A DNA stretch of 64,000 nt from positions 161,208 to 225,207 of the forward strand of contig CACRXP010000669.1 in assembly GCA_902702965.1 (NCBI GenBank). Direction: 5' to 3'. Below, piece by piece: positions 22,090 through 32,915 of the stretch (position 1 is its first letter; each line of letters opens with the position of its first letter). Both the position numbers and the translations under genes were made by a program. The notes beneath the pieces were generated by a model. It did not search any database. It was not told the origin of the DNA and was given only the letters and a program-made list of their open reading frames with translations. Source of the DNA: Spirometra erinaceieuropaei. Taxonomy: Eukaryota; Platyhelminthes; Cestoda; Diphyllobothriidea; Diphyllobothriidae.

Positions 22090-23065
22090 AACTTGCACCT
22101 CGCAATCGACCCTTATTTGTGTGTTTGTGTGGAGCTACCAACTGGTGGTTTAATAGTCAGACTGCAGTGCCCCCTACTTATTATGGCCTTTATGACAATT
22201 TTACTCTGTGGCATCCGAGCCAGGTGTAACGGCACGCCAGGATCCGGTTTCGGTCGTGCCAGCCCCCTTTATCGTTGTTGGTCAAAATCCTGGTCATTTG
22301 CTGTGTTGTAGCGGCCAAGGACGTCAAGGGTAGCACACACCGAAGAAGGAGAACGCCGAGGGTAAATCCTGGAGGAGATGAATCTGAACGGAGTCGTTAG
22401 CATCTCTGAATACTCATTCACACGCAGCAGAAAAGGGTACGTCAGGAACGGAACATAGTAAAGTATAACAAGACGGTCATGGGAGGTACGTATAATAATA
22501 ATAGTTACTCGTACAGTTGGAATGAGTTACAGCCATCAGATACCCTGTCTGGCTGGGAAGGCGATACCGACATGCCAGCTCATTAGCCGGTGGGGAATGC
22601 AGCGCTTTGGGCAACTGCAGGGAGGGGCCCAGGGAGGTGCCGATGTTGTGAGACGGAGAGCGATGCGAACGTTGCGGTACGGCAAAAGGGAAGGGATCGG
22701 CGGATGAGAGAGGAAGGGACACCGGCCATCTTCACTGACACGCAGTTACGCCATCTCCATCCTAGATCCTCGCGCGGAAAAGTGTCACGCATTCAAACAA
22801 TTCTGTTTAAGTCCATGGGCGTTACAGTGTGGACCAGGGGGGAGCGCTGAGGTTCAGGCTCGACCGTGCTATCCATCGGCGGCTTCCTTCGCCTTCGGTG
22901 TTCTTGACTATGTCTTGACACCCAGCCCAATTAGGGAAGAGTGGAGAGTGCGGTAGATGCAGCGAAAGTCAACAATTACTATTACCTGAATCACGCGCCA
23001 GTCACCGTCCCTGCTTTCACTCTGCTGTGTAGAGCACGGTGGACGTCGTCGGCAACCACGGTAGA
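22090..23065 (+). repeat. Family R (retrotransposon 3' region), copy 2, interrupted
   Basis: 22120-22312 (AGCTACCAACTGGTGG, then TTGTTGGTCAAAATCCTGGT) and 22827-23065 (GTGTGGACCAGG, CTTCGGTGTTCTTGACT, GAGCACGGTGGACGTCGTC) align end to end with copies at 46735-47135 (reverse) and 57440-57870. The stretch 22313-22826, GC-rich, is absent from the others, so it is an insertion within this copy. The frames of 61-86 codons inside are chance. Confidence 0.65.
22313..22826. other. Insertion of about 514 bases inside family R copy
   Basis: Not found in the other copies of the family. No coding domain, no clear inverted ends, and only GTGT at both junctions. It includes a short ATAATAATAATAG tract. 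Identity unknown. Confidence 0.5.
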
Positions 23066-24144
23066 GCTGTCGTATGCGTTTCGTCCGACGGGCAAGTTTT
23101 AGATTTAGGATTCTATTAGGATCTTTCGTAACTGCTCGTATTTTCCTTCGGACTTCATCTGCAGCTAAGGTCTTTGCTTTGACACAGTCAAAAAATCATC
23201 AAAAAGTGCAAGTGTCAGGCTCGTCCGACCCTGGGACCCGATGTGCCGGAAAGGCGGGAAAAAGGTGCCGAAAGTGTCACTCTCGGCGAAGATGTTGCAT
23301 GCAAACACTTCACTCCGGCCGCATGCCTTTCTCTCTCTCTCTCTCACTCAGGGAGGACAGATTGGAACTGCAAGGCTACGTCAGCAGTGGCAAGATAGCA
23401 GCCGAGAAGGAAGTCCAGTTTTCGCTAAATCAGTTATGTCAGGGTGACTGACAGTTGTAACCATAGGCTGAGTTTGTGTAGGTTGGGTCTGTGAGCTGCG
23501 ATTCTCCTCTAATTCGTTGCCATATAACAGACACCGAGTCCTTCGTCAGCCCACAATTTTCCAGCACAGTTTTAAGAATTCAGATAAGACGTCGAAGCAC
23601 TAGAAATGTGAGGCTGAAAATGCTGGATGTGATCATATGAGAGGTTATCAGTCAATGCATTAGGAGAGAAGCATTAACTGTGGAAACTAGGCTGCATTGT
23701 TGGGGTTTAAAATTACTCGCAAAGCGAACTTGTTCTGACAAAGTGTCACTAACAGTTAAAACCTACAATTCATTAACCAGTGTGGTGGTGATCGGAGGGA
23801 TCGAGAGCGTCTGACGGCTATTATCTACGGCCTAATCGACTGTCCGCAATGAGCCCTTTCAGGGCCTCGTAAAAAGAAAATAAAAAATATCCCAGAAAGA
23901 CAGCTTGGGGGAAATGTGTTGTCAGATTTCAATAACGCCGTTTCGTTGACGATATGTGTATGTATCTTCAGTTGGGATGGGATTGAAGAAGCGCTTGGGG
24001 TGGAGGGGAAACGTGGAGGAGTGAATATGCTTGTGTACTATGGGATAATTCGAGGCGGACACAGATGCTGGCATCCGTACACCAGTGGCTCGGAGGAGAA
24101 GAGCTAAATTAAGGTTTTTGTGTCTTGGCATCACGTGGTCTTGA
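23066..24144. other. No gene assigned; GC-richer segment with CT tract
   Basis: 23074-23451 is open for 125 codons, rich in basic residues and serine, with no domain I recognise. A CT dinucleotide run sits at 23330-23345. The composition is more GC-rich than the flanks, which fits the adjoining family R repeat rather than a gene. Confidence 0.4.
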
Positions 24145-24157
24145 CGGAGTCATGTAT
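24145..24157 (+). repeat. Target site duplication, left
   Basis: CGGAGTCATGTAT, perfectly repeated at 25448-25460. Confidence 0.9.
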
Positions 24158-24260
24158 CAGAAGAAAAGCGATCGTTGAAACAAGGGCTTTATTCGCCTGT
24201 CGTTTTGGATTCTCACTTGAACCCATCATCAGAGATGGGACGATACCTTCGTCGTCATCG
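24158..24260 (-). mobile_element. Inverted PLE tail forming the left end of the composite
   Basis: Minus strand: CTGATGA (24232-24226), TGGGTTC, GAGAATCC, AAAACGAC, AGGCGAATAAAGCCCTTG, the same tail as at 25335-25380 in reverse. It starts right after the target duplication. Confidence 0.8.
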
Positions 24261-24329
24261 AACAAGATCAGGTGGTAAGGCTCCAATAACGTCTCAGCAG
24301 CGTCTTCCCGGACATACTATTTAAGATGT

Positions 24330-25447
24330 AGGAAAAAAAATAACCAGCCTGCATTTCTAGATGTCTTTGTCTGTCGCAGAGATTGTGACAGCCTAAAGAC
24401 CAAAGTGTTGAGAAAAGCAACGAATAGGACGCAAATACTGAACTCAACAGTAACCACCCAATCAGCCACAAACACACTTGCGTAAAAAGGCTTTATCGGC
24501 GTGTTGAGACGCACTGCAAGATACCGGAAGACATGACAATATCTTCGATAAGTTTTCAGAAAAAATGGTTACCCGCGCAACTTCGTCAACCGGTGCATGC
24601 AAAAACGAGACAAGCGACAAAATCGTGCCGACCCCAAATTCTGGTGAGCGATACCGTACATAACGAAGGTTTCCGAGGCCGTTAGCCACATTAACGCACC
24701 ACTTGAGGTTGAAGTTGCACACACCCAAAGCCAACATCAGGCGTCAGGTGATGAAACCAAAGAGCCACTGCCACAGCAAGAAACGTTTGGAGTAGTTGTG
24801 GACAAAAAACTTCTTTAGGGAAACTGAAAGACTACTCCGAACGCGAATTGCCGAACACGCGGCAGCGGTACGGAGAAATGACGTCAGCGCTCAGGTTGTG
24901 GCCCATTTGGCGAGACCTGCACACACATCCAAGTTCGATGAGGCCAACGTTCTCACGAGAGGGAATAGTCTCGTGAGCCGCGAGTTGTTTGAGTCATGGT
25001 TCACGGGAACTCAATCTATCAACGAGTGCAAAGACATCGCCGCTTCATATTCCGTGCTGAGACATAGGCTGGCCAAAGAAATTAACCACTCGGGAGTGCG
25101 CAGGCCAGTGCGTCAGATGGCCGAGCAATCACCACGCCAGTAACCAAACGGGTGATGAGATTTCAGCAATCAAATACATGCATGCCTGTCATAAAGCAGT
25201 TAGCGTACCAGCGGGCAAAAATCCTTTATAAAGGAGGTCGCGGCTAAAAACTATAGGTATGCGGTAGCATAGCGACTGCACCCTACAAATACTGCAACTT
25301 CCTGGGCACGTGTCACCCTTTTCTGCCACTGTCTCTGATAATAGATTCAAGTGAGAATCCGAAACGTCAGGTGAATAAAGCCCTTGTTCCAGCGACCGAC
25401 TCTTCTTATGATGAACTAGTTCCTGAAACTCGCATTTTCGTTTTTAT
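24330..25447 (+). mobile_element. Penelope-like element truncated inside the reverse transcriptase, with GIY-YIG end and tail
   Basis: Signatures in order in broken frames: PAFLDVFVCRR (last conserved block of PLE reverse transcriptase, about 24348-24380), FRKNGYPRNFV (24553-24586), IPYITKVSEAV (24650-24683), GVVV in place of GVVY (about 24790), RLLRTRIAEHAAAVRRNDV (24829-24885), HTSKFDEANV and a C-terminus ending near 25142. The 115-codon frame at 24796-25143 is the GIY-YIG part. A segment between GIY and YIG is deleted and two stops and frameshifts precede it, so it is dead. The tail contains a hammerhead motif at 25328-25375. Confidence 0.85.
25328..25375 (+). ncRNA. Hammerhead-like motif in PLE tail
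   Basis: Core CTGATAA (25335-25341, one substitution), a perfect five-pair stem II GATTC/GAATC (25344-25348 with 25355-25359), then GAAACGTC (25361-25368). ACGT is self-complementary, as in minimal hammerheads that work as dimers. Stem I pairing (GTCT/AGGT) is weak here. Confidence 0.65.
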
Positions 25448-25460
25448 CGGAGTCATGTAT
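25448..25460 (+). repeat. Target site duplication, right
   Basis: CGGAGTCATGTAT, identical to 24145-24157. Confidence 0.9.
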
Positions 25461-25811
25461 TGTAACAAAGGAGGGTGTGGGCCGATTAAAAATGACCCTG
25501 TAATAATGGGCAAAGGTATTGCTACGGTCCTCAAGGCCGCTGCGACCTTCATGCCAAAGTGTGCCATGACCTGGCCTCCACAAAGCTCTTCCGTCGAATC
25601 GGAACGGAGCCAGATTGGTTCACTGCCACTTTTAGTGGACGGCGTGGAATCTTTGCTACCCTCGCACAGGGGTAAGTGAGACCCTACGCTGAAGTTCGGC
25701 CGCCTGAAGTTCGTCAATTCGGCCGAATGAACGCTAAAGACCTTATACTGACTAGCGAAACCTCTCACCGTATCAGCCTGATTCACAGTTTAAGAGAGCT
25801 TTTTAAATTTA
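25461..25811. other. No gene recognised
   Basis: Two antiparallel open frames (25371-25679 plus, 25406-25786 minus, 126 codons) overlap here and in the PLE tail. Neither shows a family signature. Confidence 0.4.
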
Positions 25812-27965
25812 ATCCGCACATCCCTATCCGGGAAACAGCGTCCTCATGTTGAAAAATAGGAACATGGCCACACAATAATCAAATAAATATGTCATCCTCG
25901 TGTCTTCGCATGAAAAGGTGTCCTAAAAAGTACTATCACAGAGACTCGCCGACTGCCTTCCCATTTTAACATGTAAAGGCACCCATAAATCTCACCTGAT
26001 CATCCCAATCATTGGTTTTTTGCACGTTTACCTGCCGTAAATGTGTATAGTTGCATAAGTCTGGTAATAGACAAAAACGTACGTGCAAACGACCACTTAG
26101 TTCATGAGATTTTCACCGGAATTTTGAAATGCGTTTCCGCCAGTAAATGATTGCCTAGATGGGGCTACAGGATAATCCAAAGGTGCTTAGTCAAAGCAGG
26201 ATGCCAGTTTTTTTAGTAAGCACGTTTCAAACCGTTTGCAGAAAGCACACCATACAAAAAGTGGTCAATTATTTAATGGGACTTTCTCAAGTGATTGTGG
26301 GTTTCCTAAAAAATTCGAATGTATTGCAAAGACAATAGACCGATATAGTCTTTATTTTTATTAATTTTTTAACATCTCGTCTTCTCTAAACTAAATACTC
26401 GAAAAGAGGACAAACCGGGGATTTAAAAATTCTGTATTTATGTGATTTTTGAAATCCTTAGATGCCTACTCATGCGACATCCTATCTATCTGCTTATCTG
26501 TGCCAATTCACTTATTAATTGAAAAAATCTGTCTATAAAACTAGAACCAGTTTGTCAAGAAAACTATAAACAAACGCCATATTCATTAAACTGTGTTGGC
26601 AGACATAATCCGGCGGTTTTTCATGTAAAAAATTACGCAGTTGCACATAAATAGCGGTCAAAACAATTTTTGAATTTCTTTCATAAAAGTAATTACTCTT
26701 TCTTGAGGGAATTGATGACTTTCCAATTTCGCCGGAAATTCTTCTTGAAGCCGGTTTTCCGCGTTTAAACAAAAGTGATTAAATTGCCACCGTGCATTTA
26801 ACAAGAATGGCTGACAGCTCTCAACGCATTGCTTGCGTTTTAGTTGCATAAAACACCATTGGGCCGCACTGTTAGAAAGGTCATATGGCTTGCACTGCAA
26901 GTCTCTCAAAATCAAATACATCGCTTTAGGTGGTTTAACAGAAGGGCAGACTTGGCGTCCGATGTGCGAAAATGTCCTTTAGGAACCGAACTCCAACCGC
27001 TACGCTTTAAACTGTAGGCTCAATTCCTCCAGTGGGACGATACATATATTTTTTGGACTACTGAACTGAGTGAATCCAAAGTAAAAGTGAAGTGGAACAA
27101 ACGTGAAAATAAACTGTTTTAAAGTAACAAAATAAAAAAGCTCATAATGTGAGAAAACGATTACAATTCATAAAAATATTTTATTAGAATATGATCGCCA
27201 CAGTGAACAATGATAAACCATAATTTAGAAGTCTGATATAAGGAGCGCAAACGCTGTAACTTAAGAATAGAAATAGAAGTGACATATAAAGTGCGCCGTG
27301 AAAACGTATGTAAAAACCGTTTTTACAGAAGCCGGTCCGATGAGAAATATAACTGATATCATTGAGCTGTTAATTCGTATTGAGTCCGAGACAGGCATGT
27401 ACCCCACTTGATCCCTAACAGCTGTACGTCTCAAAAGTGTTTGCGCATACTAAATTTGTTGGACAGCTGATTTGCCCCATTTTGTCGGCATTCTGTTCTG
27501 CATTTTCGTCGTGAACAACTGCGCCAGAAGATGCTGGGTGTATGTCGTTTGAAACGTGCTTATTAAAAACTGGCATCCTGCTCTGACTAAGCACCTTCGG
27601 AGTATCCTGTAGCCCCATCTACGCAATCATTTCCTGGTGGAAACGCATTTCAAAATTCCGGTGAACATCTCATGAACTAGATGGTCTTTTGCACGTTCGT
27701 TTGTGTCTATTATCAGACTTATGCAACTATACACCTCTACGGCAGGTATATGTGCAAAAAACCAATGATTGGGATGATCAGGTGAGATTTAAGAGTGCCT
27801 TTACATGTTAAAGTGGGAAGGCAGTAGGCGAGTCTCTGTGATAGTACTTTTTAGGACACCTTTTCATGCGAAGGCACGAAGATGACATATTTATTTGATT
27901 GTTGTGTGGCCATGTTCCTATTTCTCAACATAATGATGCTTTTTTCCGGATAGGGATTTGCGGAT
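25812..27965. mobile_element. Foldback-type DNA element with 420-base terminal inverted repeats
   Basis: Left arm 25812-26232 and right arm 27547-27965 are reverse complements over their whole length (ends ATCCGCACATCCCTATCCGG and ATCCGCAAATCCCTATCCGG; inner ends GTTTCAAAC), separated by 1314 bases. No target duplication is visible. The arms contain a block (TTCATGAGATTTTCACCGG, GAAATGCGTTTCC) resembling the ends of the Tc1/mariner-type miniature elements in this window. The spacer holds a minus-strand frame with no known domain. It may be a non-autonomous or decayed DNA transposon. Confidence 0.8.
26658..26921 (-). CDS. Unrecognised open frame inside the foldback element
   Basis: 87 codons from the first ATG and about 107 if the upstream open codons are counted. 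It lies in the spacer between the two long arms, where a transposase fragment would be expected. The product is rich in charged and aromatic residues (for example LRDLQCKPYDLSNSAAQW near the start) with no motif I can assign; I see no DDE or helix-turn-helix pattern. A second overlapping frame (26533-26772) is in another phase. It may be a decayed remnant or chance. Confidence 0.25.
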   Translation of the reverse strand: MYLILRDLQCKPYDLSNSAAQWCFMQLKRKQCVESCQPFLLNARWQFNHFCLNAENRLQEEFPAKLESHQFPQERVITFMKEIQKLF

Positions 27966-29382
27966 GTGCGATCCTATGGTTACATAGTGGAACGTTTAAC
28001 TTAGTGGTCATTGGTAAAACGTCCGGCTCAACCCGTCGCCCGATTATAGCAAATAAATCAGAAATTACCATCTCCGTCTCCTTTCCCTCGTTTGTATTCT
28101 TTTCTAGTGTTGGGAGGATTCATGTTTGCCCCTTAATGTGATATTTATGGCGAACAAGTTATTAGTTCTAAGAGCCAGTAGTGTGTTATTGAATAATTGA
28201 ATAAAGGGCAGGTTTCGTGGGAGTACCATCATCGTCTTCTTTCTCTTGCCACCATTCTCTTTCGATAAATGAAAGTTTTAGAGTGCTGGAAGGATTCGCC
28301 TTTTGTCTCTTAATGTGGCAAAGTGGGAAATCGTGTATTTAGTTCTAAGAGACAGTGATATCACATCAAAGGAATAAATAAATGTTACATTTCGCATGCC
28401 CCTTTCTTTGAGTAGAAGCACTTTTTTCTGACGCGTTTGATGAAAGCTTAAGCATATGTAATGTTTTTTGCTAGGCACAACAACACCTTAGTTCTCATTT
28501 GTTTAAAGATAAATGTTTTTCATGCTATCATTTTAATATTTTAATGTAGAAAACAACAGAAATCGCATTTCCTTAAGTCCGGGATTAAGGCAATCAGCGC
28601 ATAACCCCGTTGTTCCGTGGTGAATTTGCCACGGAACAGGAAGAGGTAGCGCATCTAGTTCACTGCATAGAATATAATTGCTCAGTCGGTTACATCAAAG
28701 CAGTACTAAGGGAGGATAAACGGCAACTACATTTAAAGAGACGTTTGACTGTTTTTCCACAATTATCTCGAAGGAGCTTTTACTAGAGTATACCAGTTGT
28801 TTTACTTTTTAACAATTTTATTATAAAAGGCGAATAATCTCGGTTACGTTTTTTGCCGGAGACAAAATATGCTGAAGTGGAAAAGGCCGATTACGTCGAG
28901 CAAATTATGTGACGTTATCAGTTTAAATAAGAAAATGAGTCCATAAATCTTCCTATCAAAATTAAGACTGGTATAGTGCATGACCTGTCTCATGAAACCT
29001 GATGGCAGAAAATGATACGAAAATGTTCAGACGTCTTAAACGTTGCACTTTTTGCTCGTTTGTCTAGCCTTCTCAAAGAAATGTACTTTTGTGCGAAGAA
29101 TGTACGCACGAAAGTCATTCAAGCAAAACGTTAATCAATTTCGAAAAAAATGGAAGCTGCGATATATTCGTATACTTTACTATGCGCACGACTGGACTAG
29201 ACTTCGTTTGGTTATCTGAGCGTTTTTTTTGAGATGATAGTAAATTACTCTCAAAGGTTTTACTTAACAGAGCTTGCGCAATTAAAAATCGTTTTTTTTG
29301 TCTAAAGATTACCGCGGGAGTTAACTTGTTAACAAACGCTTTAATAGAACAGAAGGTGTTATTGATTTTGAGAAGGTAAAGT
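27966..29382. other. No gene recognised
   Basis: AT-rich without recognised features. Two similar segments near 28080-28140 and 28260-28380 (phrases like TTAATGTG, TTAGTTCTAAGAG and a short AAATAAAT region) suggest a loose local duplication of about 170 bases. Confidence 0.4.
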
Positions 29383-30022
29383 GCGTCACCTGTTACAAAA
29401 AATGTTGGCCGAAATTCTGAGTTGCGTTCTCGATTAGGAAGGATTTCTCCAATTGGCCTGCAATAGTGCTTGTCAAGCAGCATAATCCTAGAGTATTTTG
29501 GCGTCGGCAGGATGTTGGCAATTGAATTCCCTTATAATGGACCTACTGCAGAAACGACGTGCGGTTCAATGTGACCCTTAAAGCATCGTATCTATCCGTG
29601 TATCAATGCTCCTCATGAAACGTGCAAGTTAATCCGCATCCAATGAAAAATATTACAAACTCAATATGGTGTCTTTTCAAACGGATAGAGGAATATATGA
29701 TTTTCCTTAAGCACAAAGCATGCATCTTGTAGGAAAAGAAAACATATTTTCGTACATATCTTCTAAGAAATATATTTGAAGTTATAATATCTTGGAAAAT
29801 TACCGTGAAACCGTTTTGCTGCTTAATTAGTCATTTGCCATCCAGTACAATTTCTAAAGGAGGTCAAAAAGAAATGCTTCCAAAGGCCGACATTTTGGCA
29901 AGTCTCAAATTTTGCGCGATCATGCCGCAAGGTAATCAATATTACAACCCTACCTAACAATTCCTTTTTAATCGTAAACATATTTTAAAATTTCGGCCAA
30001 CATTTTATAAGATCGGCCACTC
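29383..30022. mobile_element. Miniature inverted-repeat element, subfamily 2
   Basis: Left end ...AAAATGTTGGCCGAAATTCTG and right end TTTCGGCCAACATTTTATAA are inverted. The interior (TATGGTGTCTTTTC, GAGGAATATATGATTTTCC, AAAGCATGCATCTTGTAG) matches 54040-54550. It is related to the Tc1/mariner-type family by arm sequence but is shorter and differs at the tips. Diverged; no transposase. Confidence 0.6.
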
Positions 30023-31214
30023 ACCGTATATAAACTGACGTCAACACAAATACAACCGCATTATGGCGTTATCGGTATTTTCTGGTCTTTTAAAAAGACG
30101 ATATTTTTAATGCCCTTAAAGTTGATACTTATAAACGTAGATATTAGGTGCGCGCATAAGTGGTGGCTTATGAGTGATTAGCATTCCTTTGCGAATGTCG
30201 ACAACATTTATGTAGTAGGCAACCTACTTAATATCACAATGTAAAGCAGATCGAGACGTAATTGTTTGCCTAGATTAAAGCTGTGGTAGAGAACATTTGT
30301 TTCTTGCAACCTACTGTAGGTTTTCTTGACGTCCTTGGAATTTGTGAATGTGGCCAGTTTTCTGGGCGTCCGCAAAACTTGCTCCTCCGGTATTCTCCCA
30401 TACTGTACCTCTGAAAATAAAGTGTTTGTCGCAAAAAAGCTTCATCACAATATTTAAGATATCTATGCCTAAAGTCAATTCGCTCGCTTTATGTCAGGGC
30501 AATAGAAATGGAGTCAATGATTTTTGTGACCTCGCGGAGGTCTGGGGGGAAGTCTCATTTTCACATCACAGGTTACTTCGATTGACAATGCTGCGAGATC
30601 CGGACCGAAGATTTGAAGGAAAAGAAGGTAGGCTCACCGGAACGGGTTTTTTAGATGCTGACGTTTCAGAGACCTTAATCGGCTGCCCATTGTCAAAGCG
30701 TAAAATGTGCTTAATCGACCAGAAATTTCAATTGGAATATTGTGTTTGTCTGCCTCATGTTGATTGATTTTTCTCTCCTTTCGCCATGTCGGCCTCTCAG
30801 AGGATGGTTAAAGGGCGTTTTATTTTTGAGATTTGTGAGTCAGTATTCCGTCATAGAAGATGGATAAATCTGTGTCGGGTTGTCTGTCTGGCGGTTCTTG
30901 TTTTTCTTCACCGAGCAAACTCGCCGCCAAGCTCTCTCCGTATTGTCTTCCTAATTCCGGTGTGGTTACTTGGTCCTGAGCTCTACGAATGTGATGGCGT
31001 AGGACTTAGTGAGCTGCAGGTAGATCCAGATGCCTGTCGATGAAGTGGGCATCGGAGAACCACGCCTCGACAGTTAACCGTTCTGCTTTTATGTTGAGGA
31101 AGAGCAAGAACCGCCAGATCGAACACTTGATAAAGGTTCAGTTACCTCCGCCCGAAGGAGTGGTGACTCACAGGTTACTTGTCCTTGATCCGGATTCCGT
31201 GGTTAAGCACCATC
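30023..31214. other. No gene recognised
   Basis: Open frames of 139, 85 and 82 codons (30348-30767, 30786-31043, 31040-31288) follow each other on the plus strand, but they lie upstream of a PLE tail and show no domain. They might be diverged PLE sequence; I could not align them to the other copies. Confidence 0.35.
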
Positions 31215-31335
31215 TTTACGAAGATCAGTTATCTGCTATTGCCTCAGACGATAGGTTTGAGCAAAAATCCAATACGTCAGGCGAATAAAGCTCTTTTTCC
31301 AGCGATCCTTTACATCTGCTTCCTGGGATCCGTGT
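31215..31335 (+). mobile_element. PLE tail with hammerhead-like motif
   Basis: ATTGCCT (31238-31244) can pair with AGGCGAAT (31279-31286). The core CAGACGA has one key change from CTGANGA. AATACGTC stands where GAAACGTC is expected. It continues with AATAAAGCTC and CCAGCGATCC as in the other tails. The body upstream is not recognisable. Confidence 0.6.
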
Positions 31336-32003
31336 CTTTGCTTATTTTGGCAAGGTTAGGCATTGTTTGAAGCCGTTTAAGTTCCACACTTCTGAGCCGC
31401 TTATCCAGAAGAGCTTCCCCAATATTTGATCTCGCCAGCAGGTCGCATGTCAGCCTCAAACTAGGACGGTGTGGAACGCAACTCGACCCGTAGTTAAAGA
31501 GCGAAACGCTCTGTATAATGACCCAAAGATTACCTAACCTGTTGCTTGCTACATTTAACAATTTCCATGCTCAGCAGTGGCGTACTCCTGTATACCCCGG
31601 CCTCTAGACCTCAACGGGTGATACTTGTTTCGCTCTTAAATCGGGCACGTAGGCAGCATAGGTTAATAAATATTAATTCCATTAATATTACTAGTTTCTA
31701 TGATGAAAATAAACCAAGTTAAGTAAAATCACCATCTCCGTTTTTAGCTTCTTTATTTAAATGCGTTCACAAAAAACTCTCAGTTAAAATGAAGGTCAGG
31801 GGACCATCATAAATAGTCCAAGGCGTCTGCCCCATAGAAATAAACAACAAGTGTTACCGAGGTTCTCGGCCCAGTTTTTCTGTCTCTGTGATCTGAGATG
31901 CAGATGCAGTTTTCGATGAACACTTATATCTGGGACACAAAATGATATGATTGTGTGGTCCAGTGTCTCCTACTCCCACCACAGCCCCCCACCCCCACCA
32001 TCC
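31336..32003. other. No gene recognised
   Basis: No convincing feature before the triplet microsatellite. Confidence 0.45.
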
Positions 32004-32085
32004 CCACCACCACCACCACCACCACCACCACCACCACCACCACCACCACCACCACCACCACCACCACCACCACCACCACCACCAT
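32004..32085 (+). repeat. (CCA)n trinucleotide microsatellite
   Basis: About 27 nearly perfect CCA units with a few interrupted ones at the edges. The long poly-Thr and poly-Val frames on both strands (31955-32293, 31924-32193) are products of the repeat, not proteins. Confidence 0.98.
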
Positions 32086-32799
32086 CATTACCACTACCTT
32101 TGTAGGCATGTATGTAGGCAGAGACATTAAATCTACTCTTCGTTTACCACAAGTAGAGACAGAATGTTTGCAGTATAAATCGGACGAGCACAAGGCAGTG
32201 GCCTGCTACCATTCTTACCAGACCAAACAGATTCACATTTGCGTTTTGTTTAACTTTTTTCTCCTATTTCTGCCAAACGTCGCTGTAAAGTGATGTTCTG
32301 ACAACATTAGCAGGCCGTTTTACTTAATCCGTCGGAAAGGCTTGTCACGTGCGAAAGTAAACATTTTGTGGGATAAAAGAGATTGTAAGATGCAGAAAAC
32401 TGCAATAGCGATTAGCATGAGTCATAGCCTTACAGTCATCTAACTGTTATATCAGTCCGTCGCGCCACATATACCCCTCGGAATCCTGTCTCCATTTTTA
32501 GGCACATTTGCCCGCCTATGCTTTCGACTAAAAGCTTTGGTTTTTAAAAGGCCACCTTTCCGTATATTTCTCACAGTGGGCCGGACACAACTTACCCCTT
32601 TCTTTATGGTTTAACACAACAATAGCGGAATTTTGCTTTAAAGAAAGATTTGACAATTTGCTGGATTTTTTTGTAAGCTGCTAGTACACCCACCACCAAA
32701 CAGCCGGGTTGATGTTTAGGGGTTAGCGCAACTATTTCTCAGCCATGCAAAGTAGAAACGCACATCTTCAATAGCTCTTCTTTTGAATGCAACTACTTG

Positions 32800-32915
32800 A
32801 TCTCGTCGCCTATGCGTCTCTCCGGCCCCGCCTGTAAAAACCACTATTACTATCGGTCCCGTATTAAAAGTGACTGGGGTTTGTTCACTTCAACTGGGGC
32901 TACATAACTATGTTC
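32800..32915 (+). repeat. Fragment of the telomere-like-repeat element family
   Basis: TCTCTCCGGCCCCGCCTGTA followed by TCCCGTATTAAAAGTGACTG matches the reverse of 46330-46390 and the head at 54117-54160. The TTAGGG-like part is absent. Confidence 0.5.

Noticed and set aside
30655..30720. Hammerhead around GACGTTTCAGAGACC
   Set aside because: GAAACGTC is present on the minus strand, but no CTGANGA-like box lies at a suitable distance.
31924..32293. Poly-threonine (+) and poly-valine (-) open frames
   Set aside because: They are translations of the (CCA)n microsatellite; both strands are open because the repeat lacks stops.
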